This document shows positions 26,101 to 39,476 of a stretch of 64,000 bases of DNA, in pieces. The notes below the pieces were generated by a model. That model did no database searches, was not told where the DNA came from, and saw only the letters and a list, made by a program, of their open reading frames with translations. Position 1 is the first letter of the stretch, and each line of letters starts with the position of its first letter. Position numbers and translations under genes: made by a program. Source of the stretch: Ascidia mentula (taxonomy: Eukaryota > Chordata > Ascidiacea > Phlebobranchia > Ascidiidae); NCBI GenBank assembly GCA_947561715.1, contig OX387202.1, positions 17,125,001-17,189,000 of the forward strand, given 5' to 3'.

Positions 26101-26412
26101 TTCGTATGTTTTCAGCATCTATTTACGAATTTAACATTCAAAATCTTGAAAATATATCAAAAAAATTCTCTCTGTCGCCATCTAATGAAAAAAAAATATT
26201 GTAACAAAATTTTTTGTTACAGCCAATTTAACGATATTTTTCTGTTCAAAAAATTTTGTTACGACATACCAGAAATTTTTGTAACTTGTAACAAAATTCG
26301 GAACAAAATTTTTGTTCCGAAACGAAATTGTCCAATTTGGAACGAAATGTTGTTACTCGGAACGGTTTTGCTAACGGTATTTCAGAGTTAATGGAAAATT
26401 GCATTATGAACC
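26101..26412. repeat. Right end of the block, palindrome-rich
   Basis: Degenerate minisatellite units forming strong hairpins: GTAACAAAA/TTTTGTTAC at about 26200-26221 and CGGAACAAAA/TTTTGTTCCG with a single central base at about 26299-26319. It ends in GCATTATGAACCA next to TTACC. Confidence 0.6.
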
Positions 26413-28089
26413 ATTACCAAAGAGAGGGCGCACCAAAACACAAGGGAATATACCGGAATAATGACATTGCCATATTGATGTGAATCATCAAACAGATCAA
26501 TTTATTTGAACTTGGGCATTGCATAAGAATGGAAGTTCCACAAAAATTATTTCCGTAAATAATGTTGCTGATTGCTACATAATAAACCGTGCACATGAAA
26601 GCATTGGTTTGAGTTCGACTTCCGATCGTAGACAAAACTTGCCTGGAGTTTTTATATTGAAAGGGGAAGCTGGACGTTTTCTGCAAGAACACTGGGAAAA
26701 AAGAACGTTGACTTCTTTCTACGTCTCTCTCTTTTATTTTGGCTGCATGTCTTGCTCTTTTTCGGTGCGAGCTTGGAAGTATGTGTAATGTGTAGTCACA
26801 GACTAAATTCACTGCACAACTATATGATTAACTCAAATGTTCGCAAAATGAATGGAAAAAAATATAAACAAAATAATGGAATTTTAATGATTTAAATGGT
26901 AGAATTTAGTTATTTATTCAAATCAAATGTTTACTGGTATCGCAGCCAAGGCTTCGCACCCAAGCTTGATCAGCCACTGTGACCCCTATAGGCACAATGA
27001 CCCTTTTGGAGGCGAAAGGCCTGTTGGCTAACAATTGCCCGAATGTCTCTCTGTAGAATTAACCATGGCAAACACTTTAATTCGAATAACAGTTTATTAT
27101 CATACTTTTGGGAATAAATTCCAATCCCCGGCGAATAGCTTATAGAGTCCCAGTGATGGTTTGCTTGTTACAATGATAATAGAGAATGCAATTGAACACG
27201 TCACAGACTGATCTTAACTGAACTTGTAATGCCATGCGCTGCGATTTGAAACGTGAGATCACGTGACATTGCTAAAGCACCAGTGCCACATAGCGGAAGA
27301 GAAAAATGGAAATGTCACTCAATGACTGCTAAATCTTGTCATTGTCCGCTGCAATATCCACATCGCTATATGACTTAAACCTTGGTTTCGTATATGTGCA
27401 AGACTTTCCTCGAAAGGTTATGCTCAATATTTTGTAAAATAAATATGTTCACGATTTGCTCAGCAACAGACAACACACATGGAAAGATTTTTGGGAACCG
27501 TCATGCATTTGTGGAAATATTGCTGGGAACCTTTGAGTTCATTAGCAAAGACACAAGAAGTTTGTCATTGAAGTTATACAGAAGGTCAAACCTTGGTAGT
27601 TAATATGTTTGTGCAAGCGAAGCAACAGATACGTCAAAACCACTCATACAGGATGCAATCAGGACTGGTATCGGCACTCAAACCTCGGAAATAATGCGAA
27701 AGACATCGGCAAAAGGCGCAATGTGATTCTATCGAACCAACGTTCTTCGTATTGATACAATGAATAAACGCGGGAAACTGCATAACAGTTACTGAATTTA
27801 ATGCCTCTCAAAAATAAAACAACATTTTGGTTCGGTACACATATGACGATGCATCAACACAAAAAAGCCATCAACTAATTTTTTCGACGCCTCCACCAAG
27901 TATATTCCTTCTTACGTGCAAGTTTCATGCATTTTCCTTTACCAAAGAAAGGGCGCACAATACAGAAGGGAATATACTGGAATAGTGACATTGCCATATT
28001 TATGTGAATCATCAAAAAGGTCGATTTATTGGAACTTGGGCATTGCGTAAGATTGAAAGTTCCTGAAAAGATTTCCCAAATATTTAGGT
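26413..28089 (+). repeat. Unit A (resumption of the interrupted unit, plus one)
   Basis: Picks up at AAAGAGAGGGCGCACC the unit broken at 4893 and continues to the insertion site of H at 28090. It contains the longest unit A open frame (132 codons, minus strand, 26414-26812). Part of that frame recurs at 30765-31094 and 35242-35571, but it resembles no known protein. Confidence 0.82.
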
Positions 28090-29381
28090 CAGTGGTTCTT
28101 AATCTTGGTTAGATCAAACCCCAGGGGTTCGATTTCGACGTTTCAGGGGTTCGACGAAGCTCCAATGATTTACAAAAATCAGCGAACGTTTCAGTCACAT
28201 TTTTCTCTTAAATAGTTTCGCAAGTTAAGTTGGCACGAGGAGGTTGGATTGTAACCATTGAATACTTTCACTCGCATGAGTTAAGATGGTAATTGCTGGG
28301 CACTTGCGTGAATTTGAAAATCGTCCGTAGTCATGGCTGACGTAAACCTTCATCACACACGTACAACATTAGTGGCTGCCGGTGCAGTTTTCGATATCGC
28401 TGCAAACGACCGGGCGTTCATACGAGCCGGCGCCGTGCCTTAAAGGCGTGATTTTCTCGCTTGCACCGACTGACGGCGGATTTAAATCTGAATTGACTTT
28501 TCCGTCAACCGCAATGCTCGGAAGATTGTTTTCGCATGGTATTTGGTTTGTTATGATGAATTTTAGGTGGTTTAAAATACTTTTATTTATACATTGAGTG
28601 TTTGGTGAAAAATTACCAGAAATTAATTAATAGATGATGATTATTGTTGCCAATGACGCAATAATTATTTTTTGTTATTTTGAAAACGTTTGTTTAAATA
28701 AATCTGGTGCATCAGAGCCACAAACCTGGTCATTTTCTGATCCAAAAGTAATAGCGAACTAAATAATGCATTTGTTTTGAGTCACGCTCTGTACATGATT
28801 ATTTTATTGATTTTGAAGTTAAACGTTAACAACAATTTGTCCTATCAAAGATTTTACGACACAGAGGGTCAAGGTGTTTTAAATCGCACTTCGGGTATGA
28901 ATCCCGCTGTCGCTTCAGACGGTGCGCGAAAAATCCGCAGACAACCGCGTCTGTTGTGCAGAAAAGGGCATTCCAAAACATATTTTTTCGTGCTGTGATG
29001 CATTCAAAACACATTTCCGTGGTTAGGATAAATATGCTTTATAGAGCGACCATATCTGGCCACGTATGGTGATGACCCCTATGGAATATTATGCGAATTT
29101 AAAATCTTGGACTTTAGTCATCTCTCCCCGACCCATCTTCAACACCATTGCATTCTGGTTGCGGTAAACAAAAAAACATAACATACTGCATGCGAAAATG
29201 GCTTTGCTTGTACGCAGTATCCAAATACTAAAATTGTGTCAGATTGATTTCAATTCGTATTCCGTTTCGTTTTAAGTCTATATATTCTAATTATTGCTAT
29301 TTTTGCATGTTTTCGTGGGTTCGACGAATCCTTGCAGAGAATCCAAGGGCTTCGATGAGGTTGAAAGGTTAAGAATCACTA
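28090..29381 (+). mobile_element. Non-autonomous hAT-type insertion H
   Basis: The 1,292-bp copy starts CAGTGGTTCTTAATC and ends TTAAGAATCACTA. Flanking 8-mers are ATTTAGGT and ATTAAGGT. It sits at the same site of unit A as the other full copies. Confidence 0.82.
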
Positions 29382-32300
29382 ATTAAGGTTCTGATACTCA
29401 GACAAGAAAGCAACGAAGCGGAAAGTTTTCTGGGGGAATTTTGGGAAAAAGGAACATTGACTTCTTTCTGCGTCTCTCTCGTATTTTAACTGCATGTCTT
29501 GCTCTTTTTCGGTGGGAGCTTGGAAGTATGTGTAATGTGTAGTCACAGACTAAACTTGCTGCACAACTATATGATTGACTCAAATGTTGCCAAATCAAAG
29601 GTAACAAATATTAACAAAATAATGGAATTTAAGTATTTTAATTATTAGTTTTTTCTTCTATCTCTTTTAATCGAATGTTCACTGGCATCGCAGCCAAGGC
29701 TTGGTACCAAAGCTTGATCAGCCACTGTGGCTCCTATAGGCGCAATGGGTCTTTTGGGCCTGTTGGCTAATAATTGCCTGAATGTCTCTCTGTAGAATTC
29801 ACAATGGCAAATACATTAATTCGAATAACAGTTTGTTATCAGTGTTTCGGGAATAAAATCCAAGCCCCGGCGAATAGCTTATGGAGTCTCAGTATTGATG
29901 GCCTTGTCACAATGATAATAGAGAATGCAATAGAACATGTAACAGACTGATCTTAACTCAACTTGTATTGCCATGCACTGCGATTTGAAACGTAAGATCA
30001 CGTGACTATGCTAGAGCAACAGCGACCCATAGTGGAAGAGGAAAAAGGGAATGTCACGAAATGACTGTTAAAACTTGTCATTGTCCGCTGCAATACCCAC
30101 ATCGCCATATGACTTAAACCTTAGTTTCGTATATGTTTAAGATTTTACCCGAAAGGTTACGCTCTATATTTTGTAAAGTAGATATGTTCACATTTTACAC
30201 AGCAACAGACAACAGACAACACACATGGAAATATTTTTGGAAACCGTCACGCATTTGTGGAAATATTGCTGGGAACCTTTGGGTTCATTAGCAAAGCCAT
30301 AAGAAGTTTCTCTCAGGAGCTATAGAGAAGGTCAAACCTTGGTAAGTAATATGTTTGTGCAAGCGAAGCAACAGATTCGTCAAAACCACTCGTACAGGAT
30401 GCAATCAGGACTGGTATCGGCACTCAAACCTGGGAAATAATGTCAAAGACATCGGCAAAAGTCGCAATGTGTTTCCATCGAACCAACGTTCTTTCGTATC
30501 AATGCAATGGATAAACACGGAAAACTGCATAATGGTAACTGAATTTAATGCCTCACAAAAAATAAAACAACATTTTGGTTTGGCACATATAACGACCATC
30601 AGCACAAACAACACTTCCGGTGTCTCCACGGGGGAAATTCCCTCTTACGTGCAAGTTTCATGTAATTTCCTTTACCAAAGAAAGAGCGCACAAAAACAGA
30701 AGAGAATATACTGGAATAGTGACATTGCCATATTGATGTGAATCATCAAACAGATCAAGTTATTTCAACTTGGGCATTGCATAAGAATGGAAGTTCCACA
30801 AAAATTATTTCCGTAAATATTGTTGCTGATTGCTACATAATAAACCGTGCACATGAAAGCATTGGTTTGAGTTCGACATCCGATCGTAGACAAAACTTGC
30901 CTGGAGTTTTTATATTGAAAGGGGAAGCTGGACGTTTTCTGCAAGAACACTGGGAAAAAAGAACGTTGACTTCTTTCTGCGTCTCTCTCTTTTATTTTGG
31001 CTGCATGTCTTGCTCTTTTTCGGTGCGAGCTTGGAAGTATGTGTAATGTGTAGTCACAGACTAAACTCACTGCACAACTATATGATTGACTCAAATGTTC
31101 GCAAAATGAATGGAAAAAAATATATCCAAAATAAAGAATTTTAATGATTTAAATGGTAGATTTTAGTTATTTCTTCAAATCAAATGTTTACTGGTATCGC
31201 AGCCAAGGCTTCGCACCCAAGCTTGATCAGCCACTGTGACCCCTATAGGCACAATGACCCTTTTGGAGGCGAAAGGCCTGTTGGCTAACAATTGCCCGAA
31301 TGTCTCTCTGTAGAATTCACAATGGCAAACACTTTAATTCGAATAACAGTTTATTATCATACTTTTGGGAATAAATTCCAATCCCCGGCGAATAGCTTAT
31401 AGAGTCCCAGTGATGATTTGCTTGTTACAGTGGCAATAGAGAATGCAATTGAACACGTCACAGGCTGATCTTAACTCAACTTGTAATGCCATGCACTGCG
31501 ATTTGAAACGTAAGATCACGTGACATTGCTAGAGCAGCAGCGACACATAGTGGAAGAGGAAAAAGAGAATGTCTAGCAATGACTGTTAAAACTTATCATT
31601 GTCCGCTGCAATATCCACATCGCTATATGACTTATACCTTGCTTTCGTTTATGTTTAAGATTTTCCCCGAAAAGTTACGCTCAATATTTTGTAAAGTAAA
31701 TATGTTCACAATTTGCACAGCAACGGACAACACACAATTAGAAATATTTTTTGAAACCGTCTTGCATTTGTGGAAATGTTGCTGGGAACCATTGGGTTCA
31801 TTAGCAAAGCCATAAGAAGTTTTTCGCAGGAGCCATACAGAAGGTCAAGCCTTGGTAAGGAATATGTGTGTGCAAGCGAAGCAACAGATTCGTCAAAACC
31901 ACTCGTACAGGATGGAATCAGGAATGGTATCGGCATTCAAACCTGGGAAACAATGTCAAAGACATCCGCAAATGGCGCAAAGTGATTCCATCAACGTTCT
32001 TTAGTATCATTGCAATGGATAAACGCGGAAAACTGCATAATGGTTACTGAATTTAATGCCTCACAAAAATAAAACAACATTTTGGTTCGGTATATATATG
32101 ACGAGGCGAATAGCTCATAGAGTCTCAGTAATGATTTGCTTTTCACAATTATAATAGAGAATGCAATTGAACACGTAACAGACTAATCTTAAACTTGTAT
32201 TGCCAAGCACTGCGATTTGAAACGTAAGATCACGTGACAGAGCAACAGCGACACATAGTGGAGGAGGAAAAGTGGAATGTCACGAAATGACTGTTAAAAC

Positions 32301-32620
32301 TTGTCATTGTCCGCTGCAATATCGCTATATGACTTAAACCTTGGTTTCGTATATGTTTAAGATTTTCCCCGAAAAGTTACGTTCAATACTTTTAAAGTAA
32401 ATATGTTCACAATTTGCACAGCAACAGACAAACCGTCACGCATTTGTGGAAATATTGCTGGGAACCTTTGGGTCCATTAGCAAAGCCATAAGAAGTTTCT
32501 CTCAGGAGCTATAGAGCAGGTCAAACCTTGGTAAGTAATATGTTTGTGCAAACGAAGCAACAGATACGTCAAAACCACTCGTACAGGATGCAATCAGGAC
32601 TGATATCGGCACTCAAACCT

Positions 32621-32877
32621 GCCGTGAAAGCGTGATTTTCTCCCTTGCACCGACTGACGGCGGAGTTAAATCTGATTGAACTTTTCAGTCAACCGCAATG
32701 CTCGGAAGATTGTTTTCGCATGGTATGTGGTTTGTTATGATGAATTTTATGTGGTTTAAAATACTTTTATTCATTCATTGGGTGTTTGGTAAAAAAATAC
32801 CAGAAATTAATTAATAGATGATTATTATTGTTCGCAATGACGCAATAATTATTTTTTTGTTATTTTGAAAACGTTTG
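32621..32877 (+). mobile_element. Internal fragment of insertion H
   Basis: Matches an internal part of H (GTGATTTTCTCCCTTGCACC to TATTTTGAAAACGTTTG) but joins unit A sequence directly on both sides, without terminal repeats. It is a rearranged or deleted remnant. Confidence 0.65.
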
Positions 32878-35858
32878 CAACAAAGCGGGAAGTTTTCTGG
32901 GGGAATTTTGGGAAAAAGCAACATCGACATCTTTCTTCGTCTCTCTCGTATTTTAACTGCATGTCTTGCTCTTTTTCGGTGGGAGCTTGGAAGTATGTGT
33001 AATGTGTAGTCACAGACTAAACTCCCTGCACAACTATATGATTGACTCAAATGTTGCCAAATCAAAGGTAACAAATATTAACAAAATAATGGAATTTAAA
33101 TATTTTAATTATTAGTTTTTTCTTCTATCTCTTTTAATCGAATGTTCACTGGCATCGCAGCCAAGGCTTGGCTCCCAAGCTTGATCAGCCACTGTGGCCC
33201 CTATAGGCGCAATGGGTTTTTTGGGCCTGTTGGCTAATAATTGCCTGAATGTCTCTCTGTAGAATTCACAATGGCAAATACATTAATTCGAATAACAGTT
33301 TATTATCAGGGATTCGGGAATAAATTCCAAGCCCCGGCGAATAGCTTATGGAGTCTCAGTATTGATGGCCTTGTCACAATGATAATAGAGAATGCAATTG
33401 AACATGTAACAGACTGATCTTAACTCAACTTGTAATGCCATGCACTGCGATTTGAAACGTAAGATCACGTGACAATGCTACAGCAGCAGCGACATATAGT
33501 GGAAGAGGAAAAAGGGAATGTCACGAAATGACTGTAAAAAGTGGAATAGTGATATTGCCATGTTGATGTGAATCATCAAACAGATCAATTTATTTGAACT
33601 TGGGCATTGCGTTAGAATAAAAGTTCCACAAAAGATTTCCCAAATATTTAAGTTCTGATACTGCGAAATGAAACAAAGTTTGGAGTTTGTCTGGATGGCA
33701 AATTTATTGTGGCATGAGTCGTAACTGCGATTTGTTATGAGGTATATAGAAGGTTTCCTGGGCGTAGCACGTAATTGTAATTGCTGCAGATTGCTACATA
33801 ATAAACCGTGCAAATGAAAGCGTTGGTTTGAGTTCGATTTTGCATGGGGTTTTTATATTGGAAGACGAAGCTGGGCGTTTTCTGAATGAAGGTTGGGAAA
33901 AAAGAACGTTGGCTTCTTTCTACGTCTCTCTCTTTAATTTTAGCTGCATGTCTTACTCTTTTTCGGTGCGAGCTTGGAAGTATGTGTAATGTGTAGTCAC
34001 AGACTAAACTCCCTGCACAACTATTTGATTGACAGAAATGTTGCCAAATAAAAGGGTAACAAATGTTAACAAAATAATGGAATTTAAATATTTAATTAAT
34101 AGTTTTTTCTTCTATCTTTTTTTATCAAATATTCACTGCCATCGCAGCCAAGGCTTGGCACCTAAGCTTGATCATCCACTGTGGCCCCTATAGGCGCAAC
34201 AAATCCTGTGGAGGCGAAAGGCCTGTTGGCTAATAATTGCCCGAATGTCTATTCCATGCATCTGTCTGTTTGTAGAATTTACAATGACAAACACTTTAAT
34301 TCGAATAACAATTTTTTATCGGGCTTTGGGAAAAATTCTAATGACCGGCGAATGGCTTATAGAGACTCAGTGTTGATGTTGTTGTTACAATGATAATAGA
34401 AAATGCAATTGAACACGTAGCAGACTGATCTTAACTCAACTTGTATTGCCATGCACTGCGATTTGAAACGTAAGATCACGTGACAATGCTAGAGCAGCAG
34501 CGACATATAGTGGAAAAGGAAAAAGGGAATGTCACGAAATGACTGTTAAAACTTGTCATTGTCCGCTGCAATATCCACATCGCTATATGACTTCAACCTT
34601 GGTTTCGTATATGTTTAAGATTTTCCCCGAAAAGTTACGCTCAATATTTTGTAAAGTAAATATGTTCACATTTTACACAGCAACGGACAACAGACAACAC
34701 ACATGGAAATATTTTTGGAAACCGTCACGCATTTGTGGAAATATTGCTGGGAACCTTTGGGTTCATTAGCATAGCCACAAGAAGTTTCTCTCAGAAGCTA
34801 TAGAGAAGGACAAACCTTGGTAAGTAATATGTTTGTGCAAGCGAAGCAACAGATTCGTCAAAACCACTCGTACAGGATGCAATCAGACTGATATCGGCAC
34901 TCAAACCTCGGAAATAATGTGAAAGACATCGGCAAAAGGCGCAATGTGATTCCATCGAACCAACGTTCTTCGTATCAATGCAATGGATAAACACGGAAAA
35001 CTGCATAATGGTAACTGAATTTAATGCTTCACAAAAAATAAAACAACATTTTGGTTTGGTACATATGACGATGCATAAACACAAACAACACTTCCGGTGT
35101 CTCCACGGGGGAAATTCCCTCTTACGTGCAAGTTTCTTGTAATTTCCTTTACCAAAGAAAGAGCGCACAAAAACAGAAGAGAATATACTGGAATAGAGAC
35201 ATTGCCATATTTATGTGAATCATCAAACAGATCAAGTTATTTCAACTTGGACATTGCATAAGAATGGAAGTTCCACAAAAGTTATTTCCGTAAATATTGT
35301 TGCTGATTGCTACATAATAAACCGTGCACATGAAAGCATTGGTTTGAGTTCGACTTCCGATCGTAGACAAAACTTGCCTGGAGTTTTTATATTGAAAGGG
35401 GAAGCTGGACGTTTTCTGCAAGAACACTGGGAAAAAAGAACGTTGACTTCTTTCTGAGTCTCTCTCTTTTATTTTGGCTGCATGTCTTGCTCTTTTTCGG
35501 TGCGAGCTTGGAAGTATGTGTAATGTGTAGTCACAGACTAAACTCACTGCACAACAATATGAATGACTCAAATGCTCGCAAAATGAATGGAAAAAAATAT
35601 AACCAAAATAAAGAATTTTAATGATTTAAATGATAGATTTTAGTTATTTCTTCAAATCAAATGTTTACTGGTATCGCCGCCAAGGCTTCGCACCCAAGCT
35701 TGATCAGCCACTGTGACCCCTATAGGCACAATGACCCTTTTGGAGGCGAAAGGCCTGTTGGCTAATAATTGCCCGAATGTCTCTCTGTAGAATTAACAAT
35801 GGCAAACACTTTAATTCGAATAACAGTTTATTATCAGACTTTTGGGAATAAATTCCAA

Positions 35859-36854
35859 TCCCCGGCGAATAGCTTATAGAGTCCCAGTGATGATGTTTAA
35901 GATTTTCCCCGAAAAGTTACGCTCAGTATTTTGTAAAGTAAATATTTTCACAATTTGCACAGCAACAGACAACACACATGGAAATATTTTTGGAAACCGT
36001 CACGCATTTGTGGAAATATTGCTGGGAACCTTTGGGTTCATTAGCAAAGCCATAAGAAGTTTCTCTCATGAGCTATAGAGAAGGTCAAACCTTGGTAGTT
36101 AATATGTTTGTGCAAGCGAAGCAACAGTCAAAACCACTCGTACAGGAGTCTACTGGTATCGCAGCCAAGGCTTGGCACCCAAGATTGATCGGCCACTGTG
36201 GCCCCTATAGACGCAATTGACCCTTTGGAGGCGAAAGGCCTGTTGGCTAATTATGGCCGGAATGTCAATTACAACTGTCTCTTTGTAGAATTTACAATGG
36301 CAAACACTTTAATTCGAATAACAGTTTTTTATCAGGCTTTTGGGAATAAATTCTAATCCCCGGCGAATAGCTTATAGAGTCCCAGTGATGATGTTTAAGA
36401 TTTTCCCCGAAAAGTTACGCTCAGTATTTTGTAAAGTAAATATTTTCACAATTTGCACAGCAACAGACAACACACATGGAAATATTTTTGGAAACCGTCA
36501 CGCATTTGTGGAAATATTGCTGGGAACCTTTGGGTTCATTAGCAAAGCCATAAGAAGTTTCTCTCATGAGCTATAGAGAAGGTCAAACCTTGGTAGTTAA
36601 TATGTTTGTGCAAGCGAAGCAACAGTCAAAACCACTCGTACAGGAGTCTACTGGTATCGCAGCCAAGGCTTGGCACCCAAGATTGATCGGCCACTGTGGC
36701 CCCTATAGACGCAATTGACCCTTTGGAGGCGAAAGGCCTGTTGGCTAATTATGGCCGGAATGTCAATTACAACTGTCTCTTTGTAGAATTTACAATGGCA
36801 AACACTTTAATTCGAATAACAGTTTTTTATCAGGCTTTTGGGAATAAATTCTAA
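35859..36854 (+). repeat. 498-bp perfect tandem duplication
   Basis: Two adjacent 498-base copies (about 35859-36356 and 36357-36854) look identical along their whole length, including a shared junction between unit A segments at CAGGAGTCTACTGG. Each contains the same 78-codon frame. Confidence 0.85.
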
Positions 36855-37140
36855 TCCCCGGCGAATAGCTTATAGAGACTCAGAGTTGATAGTCTTGTTA
36901 CAGTGATAATAGAGAATGCAATTGAACACGTAACAGATTGATCTCAACTCAACTTGCAATGCCATACACTTCGATTTGAAACGTAAAATCACGAGATAAT
37001 TTTAGAGCAACAGCGACACATAGTGTAAGAGGAAAAAGGGAATGTCACGCAATGTCTGTTAAAACTTGTCATTGTCCGCTGCAATATCCACATCGCTATA
37101 TGACTTAAACCTTGGATTCGTATGTGACTAAGATTTTCCC

Positions 37141-38601
37141 CGAAACATTAGTATCGCAAATGTATTTGAACTCCCAGTAATAACGTAAGAATACAAAGCT
37201 ATTAAATCCATGCTTCTCATCGAACCTTTATGAAGAATTTGTCGTGTTGTTTGTTCACTGCAATAATATACCGTGTTAGAAACAGTTTTTAAGTTGTTTC
37301 GGTAACTTCACACACAACTGTGTCTAATATAGAGCATAATAGATGGCCGTGACAGCAACGCACTTGAACTGACGTAGTGTTTAATTGAAATTGCAACTCA
37401 ATGCACGTACCGCCGATTTGAAGCAACACAAAAATTGTACACGCACCAAACTTTAAGCTGTGTCTAACATGGAAAAAACATAAGCATATTTTACCGTGCA
37501 AAATAAGTTTGTCTTTAGCGCTACAGTGATGGAGCATGAATTATGGATCGTGGCAAAAGATATTACGGAAAAAAGGGCCCGATTTCTCTTTTTAGCTGCA
37601 GTATCTTTGTATTCGAAGACATAACAAAAATATTAGGAAAGTTATTTTTATAGCAAGCGATACGTTTTCGTATCGAGTCTCAAACAGTTTTTAAAGAAAC
37701 GTACGATCATGATATTTAATCTAAAAGAAACGACCGTTTGCAACTGTTCTGGTTACGCCGTGTGATTAGTATATTGTGCCACAATCAACCTGTGACTACC
37801 TGTGTGATAACTACCACCGTGCGGAATACTGATAGCAATTAACTGTCATATAAATGCGTTCTTTTTATCCAACGTTTTTGTTGATTGTTTAGCCTACAGT
37901 CATTTCGATACGAACATTTTAAAGAAACGCAACATCAATAGGGAAACAAAAATGTTTATCTTGTGTCAGTTTTCGTTCACTAATATCAATTCACTTATAA
38001 ATGTTTTGACAAATGCGTTAGCCAGGGGTTCACAAATGGATTCATCAGGCTTGTCCACAAGCATATGAACAATGCACAATGTTGCAGGACCTACGATGCG
38101 ATGCCTGTTTATGATGCTAAAATGTCATTGCGTAAACCACTAAGTGGCGACGGCAACGCTGGAGCGACGTCTGACTGAAATAGGAAGTCATTATTTTCGT
38201 ACAACTGACTTGGAGGTCCACAATACAACAGTACACACATAAATCTGCTTTGAGACCCGATATTATGCAGATTACTATTTGCTATTTTTGCAAGGGAAAT
38301 ATCTTGCGGTGCCAGATCCGTCACCCAGCACATAGAACACAACACGCAAATGGGAGACGCGACGGAAACACAAACACTACAAAAATTCCCATTTGTTTGA
38401 GCTTGATTTATTAATAGCGTCTCGAGGCTCACGCTTTTAGTGAAAAGAGCATGTTTTTCTTATAAATGTCTATTTACCTTCCGCAGAGTTATTAAAATAT
38501 GATAGGAATTCTATTTTATGAAAAGTCATTACATGAGCCACAAACAGTTTTTGAAAAAAAACGCATGTAATCATAGTCTAATCTTTTTTCATGTAAATGC
38601 T
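37141..38601. repeat. Repeat family X, copy 1
   Basis: Shares ordered segments with 51540-53600 and 55510-56500: a CGTGCAAAATAAGT stretch, AAGAAACGACCGTTTGCAAC, CTGTCATATAAATGCGTTCT, AGGGGTTCACAAAT, and a TAGAACACAACACGCAA stretch. A part near 37320-37475 matches 54075-54225. Short open frames occur (for example 37289-37537 minus, 38109-38432 minus), but no protein family is recognised. Confidence 0.75.
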
Positions 38602-39474
38602 TTAGGATGTTACGCAAACCCGTAAGCAATTTCACTGCCAGACAAAAAGTAGTTCTCTGACAAGATATCTGTGCTCCATACATCTTAGTTTTGTGGGTTT
38701 TTCTCGGCGGTCTTTGCCGGCGTTAACATTTGATTACCGGTACTTATCATTTGCCGGGATTAGACAAATCGACAGGGCTTCAATAAATACTAATTGACGC
38801 GATAAATAAACCAATAACGGTTCGTCTCCCTAACCCATCATTCACTTGTTGTACTTCTGTTTAGTGTAAAATTACCAAACCAGCAGTTTTACAATGTTTT
38901 CCATTTGTGCGCATAAGTTTGTGCGCAAAAGCGTCGCTGGCAGCTCCCGGACGAATGAATCGCCCTGCATGACGTCACGCAACAATAATCTCGCTTTCGC
39001 ACGATTGCGTTTGCAACGGTTTAAACGTAAGTGTGATCGGCTGTATCTTACAAACCTGTGACCGTATCAAGCTACATTTTTCACTAAAAATTGTGGGAAG
39101 TTCTGACTATTTCATATTTAAGTTATTTTTGATTTAAATTTTTTATATCATATGCACTTTAACGCTAAACCGTGACTCAAAGTTCTCTTACACTTTTCTA
39201 AAAACAATGACACAACAAGCAAAAGGATCCATGTTTTAAAGTTACATGTATATTTTTTCACATGTGATGATTTGTGAAGCAAAGTATTTACAAAATATTC
39301 ACAGCATCAAGCAAACACAATTCCAAATTCGATGCGATCGTGGTGGTAATAAGTATATGCGGGTAATATATTGTTACTTCTTCTGAATTTGCACAAGGAT
39401 ATAACAATTTCTTTTGTTTTTATTAAATCACGCAAATAATTCCATTTATTTGTTTTGTTTTTTCCTCCGTTTTA
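38602..39474. other. Ficolin 1 downstream flank, no gene seen
   Basis: Shared with 59560-60395. A perfect TGACGTCA octamer lies at 38970-38977 and is altered to AGACGTCA in the other copy. A stretch ending GGTTTAAAC|GTAAGT at about 39029 looks like a splice donor and is kept in both copies, but no convincing protein reads into it. Confidence 0.35.
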
Positions 39475-39476
39475 TT
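39471..39476 (-). terminator. Polyadenylation signal overlapping the stop codon, ficolin copy 1
   Basis: On the minus strand AATAAA overlaps the TAA stop of the ficolin (ATGTAATAAAAC). A second AATAAA lies about 26 bases further on at 39445-39450 and is the more usual candidate. Either would give a very short 3' UTR. Confidence 0.4.

Larger units (their letters stand above)
4894..26412. mobile_element. 21.5 kb satellite-rich block inserted in a unit A
   Basis: An uninterrupted unit A (about 30665-30690) reads CCTTTACCAAAGAAAG. Here the left side stops at CCTTTACC (4893) and the right side resumes as CATTACCAAAGAGAG (26413 on), so TTACC is present at both junctions, like a 5-bp target duplication. 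The left end has GTAACGGTTCGGAAC; the right end, reverse-complemented, reads GGTAATGGTTCATAAT, a weak inverted match. There is no transposase. It could be a large non-autonomous transposon whose internal repeats expanded, or satellite DNA inserted by another route. Confidence 0.5.
29382..37140 (+). repeat. Unit A tandem array with rearranged units
   Basis: About five units. The CTTGCTCTTTTTC landmark recurs near 29500, 31005, 32960, 33945 and 35480; the irregular spacing marks deletions and chimaeric joins at about 32090-32880 and 33540-33660. The array ends at about 37140 after a TTTTCCCCGAAA segment, the same place where the second array ends at about 51165. Confidence 0.82.

Noticed and set aside
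26414-26812. 132-codon frame in unit A as a real gene
   Set aside because: Other copies of the unit break or shorten the frame, it lacks any known motif, and an equally long frame overlaps on the other strand.
38030-38060. CAGGGGTTCACAAAT in repeat X as the left end of another hAT element
   Set aside because: It looks like a hAT terminus, but no matching right end or 8-bp target duplication was found in any of the X copies.
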